From Acidobacteriota bacterium (lineage in GTDB: Bacteria; Acidobacteriota; Blastocatellia; Pyrinomonadales; Pyrinomonadaceae): a stretch of 14,477 nucleotides of DNA. Positions 1 through 7,223 of this stretch are shown here, in pieces; within the stretch, counting starts at the first letter, position 1; each line of letters starts with the position of its first letter. The notes beneath the pieces are model-generated. The model was not told where the DNA came from and did not search any database. It was given only the letters and a program-made list of their open reading frames with translations. The translations under genes and the position numbers were made by a program. The DNA lies in contig JAKOSS010000155.1 of NCBI GenBank assembly GCA_029777145.1, positions 1 to 14,477 of the forward strand, read 5' to 3'.

Positions 1-1
1 A

Positions 2-226
2 TTCAGCTGGATCGCAGTCGGCAACCGAATCGATTCAAAAAACCTCGCGCCGATCGCACCGGAGATCACGAACACGAATTTTGATACCCAGCTTCGCGAT
101 TTCCTTTACGACGATTCGAACAAGGATTCGAGCGGAAAGTCGTTGTGGTGGGACGGAGCGAAAGTGCGGACCGATCGTGCGCCGCAACCGCGGTTGCTTC
201 CGAAATCCGAAAGACCGCAGAAGTAG
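2..226 (+). CDS. C-terminal part of an unrecognised protein (5' end outside window)
   Basis: An open frame enters from the left edge and ends at a TAG at 224-226, giving the last 74 residues. They begin FSWIAVGNR and end in a polar, Pro/Arg/Lys-rich tail (about the last 20 residues). There is no membrane segment in the visible part. The WIAVG strand followed by an acidic Asn/Asp-rich stretch looks like the edge of a beta-rich extracellular or tail-like domain, but I do not recognise a family and assign no function. The stop lies 17 bases before the next start codon, so the two are probably cotranscribed. Reading it as a real gene rests on the long open frame reaching the edge, the close spacing, and a sensible residue mix; a chance frame of this length is not excluded. 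Confidence 0.55.
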   Translation, partial: FSWIAVGNRIDSKNLAPIAPEITNTNFDTQLRDFLYDDSNKDSSGKSLWWDGAKVRTDRAPQPRLLPKSERPQK

Positions 227-243
227 GTCCAGCAAGGAGGATT

Positions 244-759
244 ATGAAAGACAAAATCACGACGATACTCCTTGTCGGCGCAGTGATCGCGATCGCCGTC
301 TCCACGGGGTTTTCGCAGATCGCGACCGGCGGATCGTACGGCCTGAACCGCGCGGCCGTTTCGAACGGCGGCGGAAACGCTGCCGGAGGTACTTATGAAG
401 TCGGCGGAACGTCCGGACAGTCGGCGGCAGGCGCCAACGGCTCGGGCGGCACATACGCGAGCCAGGGCGGTTTTTGGTTCGGGATGCTGGCCCCGACGGC
501 CGCTTCGACGCAGATCTCGGGCCTGATCAGGTCTCCGGACGGCGCGGGCCTCGGCAACGTCATGGTCTCGATCGCCGGTGGTTCGCTGACGACGCCGCGT
601 GTCACGCGGACGAACCAGCTCGGACGGTTCGCCTTTGAACAGCTTGAGGTCGGGACGTTCTACATCGTCACCGTCTCGAGTCCGCGGTACGTTTTCCCGC
701 AACCGAGCCAGGTAGTTTTTCTGGATGACGTGCTGGAGGTTTTCTTCACGTCAAACTGA
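244..759 (+). CDS. Secreted protein with carboxypeptidase-regulatory-like domain
   Basis: This 171-residue protein starts at the ATG at 244, behind a perfect AAGGAGG at 234-240; the spacing of 3 bases is short. A frame extending upstream to 145 exists but lacks such a site. Residues 1-25 form a signal peptide: MKDK, then a hydrophobic core, ending near FSQ. Residues 27-80 are Gly/Ser/Ala-rich in the pattern GGSYGL...GGTYEVGGTSGQ...GGTYASQGGFW, which is common in secreted Blastocatellia proteins. Residues 90-170 read as a CarboxypepD_reg-like beta-sandwich: an ISGLIRSPDGAGLGNVMVSI strand pair, TNQLGRFAFEQLEVGTFYIVTV, then a closing YVFPQPSQVVFL. This fold is a binding or spacer module, not an enzyme. 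The likely place is the cell surface or periplasm. Its partner or ligand is unknown. A terminator follows the gene. Confidence 0.85.
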   Translation: MKDKITTILLVGAVIAIAVSTGFSQIATGGSYGLNRAAVSNGGGNAAGGTYEVGGTSGQSAAGANGSGGTYASQGGFWFGMLAPTAASTQISGLIRSPDGAGLGNVMVSIAGGSLTTPRVTRTNQLGRFAFEQLEVGTFYIVTVSSPRYVFPQPSQVVFLDDVLEVFFTSN

Positions 760-784
760 TCCGGTCGCGAGATCGACCTTGAGG

Positions 785-814
785 AACCGCGGTCATTACG
801 GGCCGCGGTTTTTC
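785..814 (+). terminator. Rho-independent terminator after the secreted protein gene
   Basis: A perfect 8-bp stem pairs AACCGCGG (785-792) with CCGCGGTT (803-810) around a 10-base loop, and is followed at once by a short T run (TTTCT). It begins 25 bases after the stop codon at 759. The T tract is short, so efficiency may be moderate. Confidence 0.75.
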
Positions 815-839
815 TCATGAAATCACACGGATGTCCGCA

Positions 840-860
840 ACAATTCGCAAATTGAAAATC
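840..860. repeat. Degenerate GCAAATC-family heptamers before the nuclease gene
   Basis: Three successive 7-base units can be read: ACAATTC (840-846), GCAAATT (847-853) and GAAAATC (854-860). Bases 845-861 match 7801-7817 inside mqnA at 16 of 17 positions, and the units fall in the same order in both places. It is probably a decayed copy of the same dispersed repeat. It lies where the upstream part of the nuclease promoter would be. Confidence 0.5.
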
Positions 861-873
861 GAATAACTATACT
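844..873 (+). promoter_or_regulatory. Possible sigma-70 promoter giving a near-leaderless nuclease mRNA
   Basis: TATACT at 868-873 is a good -10 hexamer. TTCGCA at 844-849, 18 bases upstream, is a weak -35 candidate. Transcription starting 6-8 bases after the -10 would begin at or next to the ATG at 881. No Shine-Dalgarno sequence is visible between the -10 and the ATG, which agrees with a leaderless message. The prediction rests on the -10 match alone. Confidence 0.35.
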
Positions 874-880
874 TCCGTCG

Positions 881-1816
881 ATGATCAGAAAGTTCGAATT
901 TACCTCCATCCTCGGTTGGTCGGTCAGCCGTTACGACACTTTCATGGCCTGCAAACGGCAATACTGGTACACCTATTACGGCCGGTTCGATCTCGAGATC
1001 GACGCGATGAAGATCAACGCGCTCAAGAACCTGACGTCGGTCCCGCTTGAGATCGGGAACGTCACCCACAAGGTCATCAAGACGCTCCTCGACCGGATAA
1101 AGAAGACGACGCAGCCGATCGACGCCGAGCGTTTCATCGACTACGTGAACCGCACGACACTCGACATCACCGCGCCGAAGAAATTCAGCGAGATCTACTA
1201 CCGCGAGAAGGACGAGATTCACGCCGAAACGGAGATCCTTCCGGCCGTCGTCGATGCTGCCAACAATCTGCTCGGAAGCGATCGGTTCAGGTGGCTGCAG
1301 GATGTTGCGCGCGAACGGAGCGACGAATGGGTCGTCGATCCTGAAGGTTACGGCGAGTGCCGGATCGACAATCTGAAAGCCTATTGCAAGGTCGATTTTC
1401 TGTTCCCGGTCGGCGACGAACTCGTGATCATCGATTGGAAGACAGGGAAAGAAACAAAACCGCCCCCGAGCGAATATCTCGACAAACACGCCCGGCAGTT
1501 GCGCGGATACGTCCTTTGGGCCCATTTCCAGTTTGATCACGACATCACGAAGATCAAGCCGTACGTCGCCTATCTTCTTCCGGAATATCGCGAGCGGCAG
1601 TTCGGCGGAAACGAATTCGATCTCGAGGCGTTCACCGACACGATCCGCGAAGAGACAGAGAAGATGTACGAATACTGCCGCGATGTCGACGAGAACTTTC
1701 CCAAAGCGAAGGAAGAATTCCCGATGACGCACAACCTGATGACGTGCAAGTTTTGTAATTTCAGGGAGTTGTGCGGGCGGACCGCTAATCTTGAGGCGCC
1801 TTCGGCCGGGTCATGA
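881..1816 (+). CDS. PD-(D/E)XK nuclease with RecB/AddB/Cas4-type Fe-S cluster
   Basis: The 311-residue protein is a stand-alone RecB-family nuclease domain (PDDEXK_1 type). The core is GNVTHKVI with His63, VDFLF with Asp172, IDWKTGK with Asp185 and Lys187, and the RQLRGY motif with Gln206 and Tyr210. Four cysteines, Cys24 in the N-terminal SRYDTFMACKRQYWY motif and Cys289, Cys292 and Cys298 in TCKFCNFRELCG, match the split 4Fe-4S site of AddB and Cas4. All key residues are present, so it should be an active, metal-dependent DNA nuclease. No helicase, AddA/AddB partner or CRISPR gene is nearby; a role in DNA repair or end processing is the family expectation, not shown here. The start has no Shine-Dalgarno sequence and fits a leaderless transcript. 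The 3' end overlaps the convergent membrane-protein gene by 32 bases. Confidence 0.92.
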   Translation: MIRKFEFTSILGWSVSRYDTFMACKRQYWYTYYGRFDLEIDAMKINALKNLTSVPLEIGNVTHKVIKTLLDRIKKTTQPIDAERFIDYVNRTTLDITAPKKFSEIYYREKDEIHAETEILPAVVDAANNLLGSDRFRWLQDVARERSDEWVVDPEGYGECRIDNLKAYCKVDFLFPVGDELVIIDWKTGKETKPPPSEYLDKHARQLRGYVLWAHFQFDHDITKIKPYVAYLLPEYRERQFGGNEFDLEAFTDTIREETEKMYEYCRDVDENFPKAKEEFPMTHNLMTCKFCNFRELCGRTANLEAPSAGS

Positions 1817-2168
1817 ATTCCCAGCCGAAACTCACGATCGACAACACGAGTACGATTCGGAAAGCCATCGATGGAAGCTGCGCGACAAACGCGTCGGTGC
1901 TTTCCGGCAGGCTCGCTCTGATGGCGGCGAACTGGAGAATCACCGTCAGAATCGAACCGGCGACCGATACCAGAATCGCGCGCCAAACCCAAGTTTTTCC
2001 GAAGACCCGCGAAGTTGTGTCCGCAAAAAGAACGGCGACGAAAACCGGCAGCAGCGCGATCGAGAGGTCAGAATCGGTACCGCCGAAAACGAACCAGTCA
2101 GCGATCGCAACGCAAATCGCCGTGACGATCGCCCGAAATGTGCCGGCAAGCAAATCGCGCAGTTTCAT
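1785..2168 (-). CDS. Small integral membrane protein, unknown function
   Basis: The 127-residue protein is strongly hydrophobic, with about four membrane segments near residues 7-27, 35-50, 62-83 and 99-117, short loops and a charged tail (TRPKAPQD). I do not recognise the family. Its ATG overlaps the TGA of the upstream M48 protease gene in an ATGA arrangement (minus strand, 2168-2165). It is therefore almost certainly cotranscribed and translationally coupled, which suggests a job beside the protease in the membrane. Its last 32 bases overlap the 3' end of the nuclease gene on the other strand. A plus-strand frame across the same DNA is Ser/Thr/Arg-rich, as expected for the complement of a hydrophobic gene, so the minus-strand reading is preferred. 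Confidence 0.75.
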   Translation of the reverse strand: MKLRDLLAGTFRAIVTAICVAIADWFVFGGTDSDLSIALLPVFVAVLFADTTSRVFGKTWVWRAILVSVAGSILTVILQFAAIRASLPESTDAFVAQLPSMAFRIVLVLSIVSFGWEFMTRPKAPQD

Positions 2169-4132
2169 ATCGATTCATAGTAGAACGCATTCAGATCTTT
2201 CACCAATTGCTCGTTGAGCTCCGCGGTCAAAGACTCGCGGTCCGCGATCAGGTCCCAGACCTGACCGGCGAGCGGCTCGGCGGTTTTCGCCGTGATCCTG
2301 TCGGCGAGTTCGAATCGGTCACGCGGACTAGGATGCGTGTCGTCCTCGGTCGTGTCGCGCGAAAGCTCCTCATTGAACTTCCCTTCCAGTTCGGTGGCGA
2401 TCGATGCGGTCTGCGGGATCATCGCGTACATGTTCCCCATTTTGCCGCCGGCGCTCAGCGACGCATTCAGTTCCGCGGTCGCGATCGCGTTGAATTCGAT
2501 GTCGCGCCGGATGACGTGGGTCAATCCTTCCTTGAAGGCATCGGCGCCGAAATGGAACACCGCGACCCGGTCAGCCAGAACTTCCTGCAGGCGACTCGCG
2601 CCGTGCGTGATGCGTCTGAACAGGAAGTGGTAGAAACGAAGGAAGTGGAACGCCAAATTGTAGAAAGTGGCGGTCCCGCTCTTTCCCATCGATTCCGCCA
2701 AACGGATGATGTCCGAATTGACTCGATACGCGACGTCGCCGCCGGCGGTATCACGGTTCGAGAAATGACCGTACTCGTGGGCGAGGACTGCCCGAAACGC
2801 GTTCTGTTCAAAACCGTCGATCGCGGCGGCACCGACGATCAACACACGTTCGGCCTTATCCTGCATCTTCGCGCGCCATCCGCCGCGTTCGTAAACCGCG
2901 ACTTCGGCTCCGCACGTCAAGCGGATCTCGTTGACCGGACGTGTTTCGATCACTTCGGCAACGTCCCGCGCGATCTTCCAGAGACCCGGTGCTTCGGCTT
3001 CCGAAAGAACGCGGCCCGGATCGTCGATCTTCTCTCTGAAGATCAGCGATTTGATCATGTAGAACACCGAAGCCAATGCGACGAACCCGACGACGAGTAC
3101 GATCTTGATCGGGATCGTCCCGATCATGACGAACCCGAGAATTATCCCGGCGGCGACGGCAAGAACGAGAAACATCACGATCGGCTGCGAAACGTAGTAG
3201 TAGATTCCCGCCAGCGTGATCAGTTTTCTGTATGCCCCGCGCAAGCCGGCCTGCGCCGTACCGTGGACATCGTTCGGATCGGAAATTTCGATCGACTTCA
3301 AGGTCTTTCTCGAATAGAACTTTCCGGCACCGAACAGCGCCGCGAGTCCAAGCGCCCAGACACCGACCAACGCGAACGGCACGTACACCAGATTCCCGAG
3401 GCCAAAGTACCGGTTGTCCCTCTCGCTTTGAATAGCCTTCAAGATCTCGGCGGTCGCCTCGGACGGAATTCCCATCTCCTCGGCCTTTCTGATCTCGGCC
3501 TCCGCCTCGGTAAAGTAGCCGTCGTCGGCGAGTTTGATGCCGTTGAAGTAATGTGTCGAAGGATCGTCGGGGAACCTCGCGGTCATCAGGTCAACAGCGC
3601 CTTTGAATTCATTCGCGTCGCCGAGGAAAAGCGCGAGTTGCGCGACCATTCCGACATACTCGACATCGTCCTGCTTGCCGGCCTTCATTGCCTCTTTCGC
3701 CAACAAGAACGCTTCCTTTACATCGTCTTCCGACGGCTGCCGCCGGCTTGGCCCGGAATCCACGATAGCGACCGCCAGCGAGATCAGACTTTCTGGACTG
3801 CGTTCGACGGCAACGGCCTGTCTCGCCATCTCAAGACCGTCCAATCGGTTGCCGAGACGGACGAGCGCGCCGCCGCATCGACGAAGCGCCGGCGCGAAAT
3901 TCGGGGCCTGTTTGAGTACTTTCTTGTAGAGCTCCGCGGCCTTTTCGAGATCGGCGCTGTCAAGCGCCTCGGTCGCGGCGTTGAAGTCGTCCAGCGCTTT
4001 CGGCGCAACTTCAGACAATTGTTTGCGGATCAATTCTTCGGCTTTCTGATCTCGGGTTTGTTGCTGTCCGAAGATCGACCCAACGACGAAGAGCGAAACC
4101 GCGAGGATCGCGAGAACGAGTCGAATATTCAT
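2165..4132 (-). CDS. M48-family metalloprotease with N-terminal TPR region
   Basis: The protein is 655 residues from the ATG at 4132; a longer frame to 4225 would put a non-signal-like, Arg-rich stretch ahead of an obvious signal peptide (MNIRLVLAILAVSLFVVGSIFGQ). Residues about 40-225 are helical TPR-like repeats (LEKAAELYKKVLKQAPNFAP and relatives). Hydrophobic segments follow near residues 247-269, 312-340 and 342-362. The peptidase domain has the zinc motif HEYGH (His452, Glu453, His456), the third ligand Glu517 in the QEVLADRVAV helix, and a late HPSPRDRFELADRI segment typical of M48. All catalytic residues are intact. M48 enzymes (HtpX, Ste24, BepA) degrade or process envelope proteins. 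BepA carries its TPRs after the protease, so the reversed order here, with membrane segments between, is distinctive. The gene overlaps the next one at ATGA. Confidence 0.9.
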   Translation of the reverse strand: MNIRLVLAILAVSLFVVGSIFGQQQTRDQKAEELIRKQLSEVAPKALDDFNAATEALDSADLEKAAELYKKVLKQAPNFAPALRRCGGALVRLGNRLDGLEMARQAVAVERSPESLISLAVAIVDSGPSRRQPSEDDVKEAFLLAKEAMKAGKQDDVEYVGMVAQLALFLGDANEFKGAVDLMTARFPDDPSTHYFNGIKLADDGYFTEAEAEIRKAEEMGIPSEATAEILKAIQSERDNRYFGLGNLVYVPFALVGVWALGLAALFGAGKFYSRKTLKSIEISDPNDVHGTAQAGLRGAYRKLITLAGIYYYVSQPIVMFLVLAVAAGIILGFVMIGTIPIKIVLVVGFVALASVFYMIKSLIFREKIDDPGRVLSEAEAPGLWKIARDVAEVIETRPVNEIRLTCGAEVAVYERGGWRAKMQDKAERVLIVGAAAIDGFEQNAFRAVLAHEYGHFSNRDTAGGDVAYRVNSDIIRLAESMGKSGTATFYNLAFHFLRFYHFLFRRITHGASRLQEVLADRVAVFHFGADAFKEGLTHVIRRDIEFNAIATAELNASLSAGGKMGNMYAMIPQTASIATELEGKFNEELSRDTTEDDTHPSPRDRFELADRITAKTAEPLAGQVWDLIADRESLTAELNEQLVKDLNAFYYESI

Positions 4133-4260
4133 TTGAGTGCCGTCCTGAACTTGAGCGTTTCTGAGACAATTTCGAAAAGAGAATACCACGGCCCCGCGTC
4201 GGCGAAAAGCAAATTTTGCGGACAAGCTTCAGGAGGATCCGCGCGTTTTGCCGGCGGGAA

Positions 4261-4623
4261 TCAGCCGCCGAACAGGTTCGGCTGATCGTCGTCTTCGACG
4301 ATTCCCTCGGGCGACCAGAGATAGTCGTCGAGCCTGCACTTCGCCTTGGCGTTGAACGCGACTCCTTCCTGTTCGAGGAGTTTCTGCTGAAGATCGAACG
4401 GGATCGTGAACTTGGCTGTCGAACATCCGCCCGACGCGTTGACGACCCGCTGCCACGGCACGTTCTCGGTGGATGCGGAATGCATCACGTAGCCGACCGT
4501 CCGCGCGGTGTAGCCTTCGCCGAGGATCGCGGCGATCTGGCCGTAGGTCATCACGCGCCCGCGCGGGATCGTCCGCACGAGCGCGTAAACTCTTTCGCGA
4601 TAAGACTGTTCGTCGACAAGCAT
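4261..4623 (-). CDS. Alkyltransferase-like protein (MGMT fold, Trp replacing catalytic Cys)
   Basis: The 120-residue protein is the DNA-binding C-terminal domain of O6-methylguanine-DNA methyltransferases. The segment YALVRTIPRGRVMTYGQIA carries the DNA-contact Tyr27. TARTVGYVM carries Arg41, the finger that fills the space of the flipped base. The active site, PCHRV in true methyltransferases, reads PWQRV at residues 56-60, so Trp57 stands in for the methyl-accepting Cys. That is the hallmark of alkyltransferase-like (ATL) proteins, which bind O6-alkylguanine without repairing it and hand it to nucleotide excision repair. The last 30 residues are acidic and probably a tail. The region upstream of the ATG is a GTAGACA heptamer array starting 7 bases away, with no clear Shine-Dalgarno sequence. 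Confidence 0.9.
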   Translation of the reverse strand: MLVDEQSYRERVYALVRTIPRGRVMTYGQIAAILGEGYTARTVGYVMHSASTENVPWQRVVNASGGCSTAKFTIPFDLQQKLLEQEGVAFNAKAKCRLDDYLWSPEGIVEDDDQPNLFGG

Positions 4624-4629
4624 TCGAAA

Positions 4630-4692
4630 GTAGTCCGTAGACAGTAGACATTAGACAGTAGACAGTAGACAGTAGACTGTAGATGGTAGATT
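4630..4692. repeat. Tandem heptamer array, GTAGACA family, nine units
   Basis: Nine contiguous 7-base units run from 4630 to 4692: GTAGTCC, GTAGACA, GTAGACA, TTAGACA, GTAGACA, GTAGACA, GTAGACT, GTAGATG, GTAGATT. The middle is nearly perfect and the edges decay. The array starts 7 bases upstream of the ATG of the alkyltransferase-like gene (minus strand), so it occupies that gene's translation-initiation and promoter region. It faces an inverted array at 4734-4761. Confidence 0.92.
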
Positions 4693-4733
4693 TCTTATCG
4701 AATAGATTACAAAAAGGCTTCAATATCCTACCG

Positions 4734-4761
4734 CTACTGTCTACTGTGTACCGTCTACTTA
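4734..4761. repeat. Inverted partner of the GTAGACA heptamer array
   Basis: Four 7-base units, CTACTGT, CTACTGT, GTACCGT and CTACTTA, are the reverse complement of the GTAGACA family (ACAGTAG is a rotation of GTAGACA). The last unit contains the stop codon of fhs (TTA at 4759-4761, read TAA on the minus strand). With the array at 4630-4692 it can form a long imperfect hairpin around a 41-base spacer, perhaps acting as a 3' structure for fhs. Confidence 0.85.
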
Positions 4762-6459
4762 AAAAAGTCCGACCACATTTCCCTTTTCATCGATATCGAT
4801 CTTTTCGGCGGCCGGGTGCTCGGGCAGTGCGGGCATCGTCCGCATGTCGCCGCAGATCGGGTAGATGAAGCCGGCGCCGACGCTCGCGCGGACCTCGCGG
4901 ACCGGGAACGTGAAGTCTGACGGCGCGCCTTTGAGCGTCGGGTCGTGACTCAGACTCAGGTGCGTCTTGGCCATGCAGATCGGCAACTTGCCGAATCCGT
5001 TTTCCTCGTACGACTTGATCTGGCTCGTCGCCTGCGGCGAGAAACTCACTTCCTTGGCGCCGTAGATCTTTGTCGCGATCGTCTCGATCTTCTTCATGAT
5101 CGGCTGATCGAGGTCGTACAGGAACTTGAACTCGCTCGGTTCGTCGCACGCCGCGACGGTCATCTCGGCGAGTTCGATGGCGCCTTTTCCGCCGTTCGCC
5201 CAGTGCGTCGAAACGGCTGCACCGAGCGCGCCGGCTTCGACCGAGATGCGTTTGATCGCTTCGATCTCTTCCGGATGATCGGTCTCGAACGCGTTGATCG
5301 CAACCACCGGCGTGACGCCGTGGAGCTTGATGTTCTCGATCTGCTTGATCAGGTTAGACGCGCCGGCTTCGACGTCGCCGACATTGAGTTCGAGAAGGTC
5401 CTTCGGCAGCGCCTTGCCGGCGACGATCTTGTATTTTCCGCTGTGCGCCTTGAGCGCGCGGACCGTCGCGACGAGCACGCAGGCGTCCGGTTTGAGACCG
5501 CTGTAACGGCACTTGATGTTGAAGAATTTCTCGGCGCCGATGTCCGCTCCGAAACCGGATTCCGTCAGCAGATAGTCGCCGCATTTGCTGGCGATCAGGT
5601 CGGCGAGGATCGAACTGTTGCCGTGCGCGACGTTCGCGAACGGTCCTGCGTGGACCAACGCCGGCGTGTTCTCGAGCGTCTGCATCAACGTCGGCCGGAT
5701 CGCGTCGCGCATCAGGACCGTCATCGCGCCGGCGGCGCCGATCTCTTCGGCCGTGACCGGCGTTTTGTCGTTCTTGAGCCCGACGACGATGCGCCCGAAC
5801 CGCTCGCGCATGTCCTGCAGCGAGGTTGTCAGCGCGAGGATCGCCATCACTTCCGAGGCGACCGTGATATCGAAACCGGTCTCGCGCGGAACGCCGCCTT
5901 CGAGCTTTCCGCCGAGTCCGACGACGATGTGGCGCAGCGCCCGGTCGTTCGTGTCCAAAACGCGCTTCCAGGTGATCGAGTAAGGATCGATGTTGAGCGG
6001 ATTCCCGCGCATCAGGTCGTTGTCGATCATCGCCGCCAACAGGTTGTTCGCCGCGCTGACCGCGTGGATGTCGCCCGTGAGATGAAGATTGAAGGTTTCC
6101 ATCGGAACGACCTGTGCGTATCCGCCGCCGGCCGCGCCACCCTTGATCCCGAACGTCGGCCCCTGCGACGGCTGCCGGAGCGTGATCACGGCACGCTTGC
6201 CGATGTGCTTCATCGCCTCGCCGATCCCGATCAGCGTCGTCGATTTCCCTTCGCCGAGCGGCGTCGGAGTTATCGCCGAAACGTCGATGTATTTCGCCGC
6301 CGGGCGATCCTTCACCTTGTCGAGAACGCTCAGCCGGAGCTTTGCGATATGCGGGCTCCCGTAGATGTCAAAATCGTCCGTGCCGAGATCCATTTGCTCG
6401 GCTATCTCATTCAGCGGTTTAAGTTTAGCGGCTTGTGCAATAGCAAGATCTGATAGCAT
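4759..6459 (-). CDS. fhs: Formate--tetrahydrofolate ligase
   Basis: The 566-residue protein is full length for the family (about 556-560). It makes 10-formyl-tetrahydrofolate from formate, THF and ATP in the cytoplasm, feeding purine synthesis and one-carbon metabolism. The phosphate-binding loop TPLGEGKST is at residues 66-74. The highly conserved LRQPSQGP then GIKGGAAGGGYAQ stretch is at about 94-116, followed by NLHLTGDIHA and the DNDLMRGNP region. The start at 6459 is backed by a GGGG-type Shine-Dalgarno sequence about 9 bases upstream on the minus strand. It lies 77 bases downstream of the cyclase-family hydrolase on the same strand. The 3' end runs into the inverted heptamer array. Nothing else of a Wood-Ljungdahl pathway is in the window, so folate formylation rather than acetogenesis is the likely role. 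Confidence 0.97.
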   Translation of the reverse strand: MLSDLAIAQAAKLKPLNEIAEQMDLGTDDFDIYGSPHIAKLRLSVLDKVKDRPAAKYIDVSAITPTPLGEGKSTTLIGIGEAMKHIGKRAVITLRQPSQGPTFGIKGGAAGGGYAQVVPMETFNLHLTGDIHAVSAANNLLAAMIDNDLMRGNPLNIDPYSITWKRVLDTNDRALRHIVVGLGGKLEGGVPRETGFDITVASEVMAILALTTSLQDMRERFGRIVVGLKNDKTPVTAEEIGAAGAMTVLMRDAIRPTLMQTLENTPALVHAGPFANVAHGNSSILADLIASKCGDYLLTESGFGADIGAEKFFNIKCRYSGLKPDACVLVATVRALKAHSGKYKIVAGKALPKDLLELNVGDVEAGASNLIKQIENIKLHGVTPVVAINAFETDHPEEIEAIKRISVEAGALGAAVSTHWANGGKGAIELAEMTVAACDEPSEFKFLYDLDQPIMKKIETIATKIYGAKEVSFSPQATSQIKSYEENGFGKLPICMAKTHLSLSHDPTLKGAPSDFTFPVREVRASVGAGFIYPICGDMRTMPALPEHPAAEKIDIDEKGNVVGLF

Positions 6460-6519
6460 TGATGATCCCCTTTCTTTGATAATAAGTTGGAATAATTATT
6501 GCGAGTTCAGTCGGATCGC

Positions 6520-6554
6520 AAACCGGAATTCCGAAATCACAAATCCGAAACGAG
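6520..6554. repeat. Degenerate heptamer array, AAATCCG-like
   Basis: Five weak 7-base units can be read: AAACCGG, AATTCCG, AAATCAC, AAATCCG and AAACGAG. They span the end of the hydrolase gene (stop at 6537-6539) and the gap before fhs. The units share AAxxCCG but diverge; this may be a decayed array or chance. Confidence 0.35.
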
Positions 6555-7175
6555 TATCGTCCTCGCCGGAGCGCCGTCGCCCGTTCCGCCGTCGATCTTC
6601 AGCGGCAGGCAATACAAATCGTAGTCGCCCGCCGGGACTTCGCGGAGATCAAGTCCCTCGATGATCACGACCTCGGCTTCGAGCAGCGTGATGTGCGTGT
6701 CGAATGACTTCGCTCCGAACTTTTCGACCGAAAGATAGTCGATGCCGACGAGTTTCACGCCCCCGGCTACCAAACGACGCGCGGCGTCCGGTTCGATATA
6801 TGTGAAATCCGTCCGGAATCCCTTTTCGGGTTCATTCCAGAAATCCGAATTCCGTGTCTTGAAAAGAACTCTTTCGGTATTTTCGACGGATTCGACATGA
6901 GCGGCTGTAATCGCCGTCACATCCGGCGGCAATTCAACGACGCGGCACGGCCCGACGAGCTTGTGAAGATCGAGCTGATCGACGCGCCGCATGTGTTCGA
7001 TGAAGTGATTCGGCGCATCGACGTGGGTCGCGGTGTGGACGCCGAAACAGACTTGCGAGACATTCGCCGCGTCTCCGTTTGCCAACGCCGAGCAGACGTC
7101 GAATTTCACCTTCGGATCACCCGGAAAGGTCGGAACCGATTCGCTGACCGCGATCGTTACGTCGTAGATTTTCAT
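6537..7175 (-). CDS. Cyclase-family metal hydrolase (arylformamidase/KynB-like)
   Basis: The 212-residue protein belongs to the cyclase family (PF04199), which includes kynurenine formamidase and isatin hydrolase. The metal-binding signature HTATHVDAPNHF gives His47, His51, Asp53 and His57. Further family ligands, His161 (FDTHITLL) and Glu173 (VIIEGLDL), are present, as are an N-terminal PTFPGDP and the C-terminal DGAPARTIL. It should therefore be an active hydrolase of an amide or cyclic substrate. GIDYLSVE is the variant seen in many uncharacterised cyclases rather than true KynB, so the substrate is open. No other tryptophan-degradation gene is nearby. It precedes fhs on the same strand, and if it releases formate, fhs could capture it. 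It diverges from mqnA across a 103-base gap. Confidence 0.85.
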   Translation of the reverse strand: MKIYDVTIAVSESVPTFPGDPKVKFDVCSALANGDAANVSQVCFGVHTATHVDAPNHFIEHMRRVDQLDLHKLVGPCRVVELPPDVTAITAAHVESVENTERVLFKTRNSDFWNEPEKGFRTDFTYIEPDAARRLVAGGVKLVGIDYLSVEKFGAKSFDTHITLLEAEVVIIEGLDLREVPAGDYDLYCLPLKIDGGTGDGAPARTILVSDL

Positions 7176-7223
7176 GTCATCAGAATATCAGTTTGCGAAC
7201 CGAAGCCTAACCAACGGACGGAC

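Noticed and set aside
1813..2217. Plus-strand frame overlapping the nuclease stop as ATGA
   Set aside because: The overlap looks like translational coupling, but the product is the Ser/Thr/Arg-rich complement of a hydrophobic membrane protein, which itself overlaps the protease gene properly.
4133..4260. Promoter or extra small gene in the 128-base gap before the M48 gene
   Set aside because: No -35/-10 pair with acceptable spacing and no coding frame with a ribosome site were found.
2138..4285. Plus-strand open frame of about 715 codons
   Set aside because: It is the complement of the M48 protease gene. The translation is Arg/Asp-rich without domains, whereas the minus strand has a signal peptide, HEYGH and membrane helices.
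4945..6453. Plus-strand open frame of about 500 codons
   Set aside because: It is antisense to fhs, which is unmistakable on the minus strand. The translation is Arg/Asp/Val-rich low-complexity shadow.
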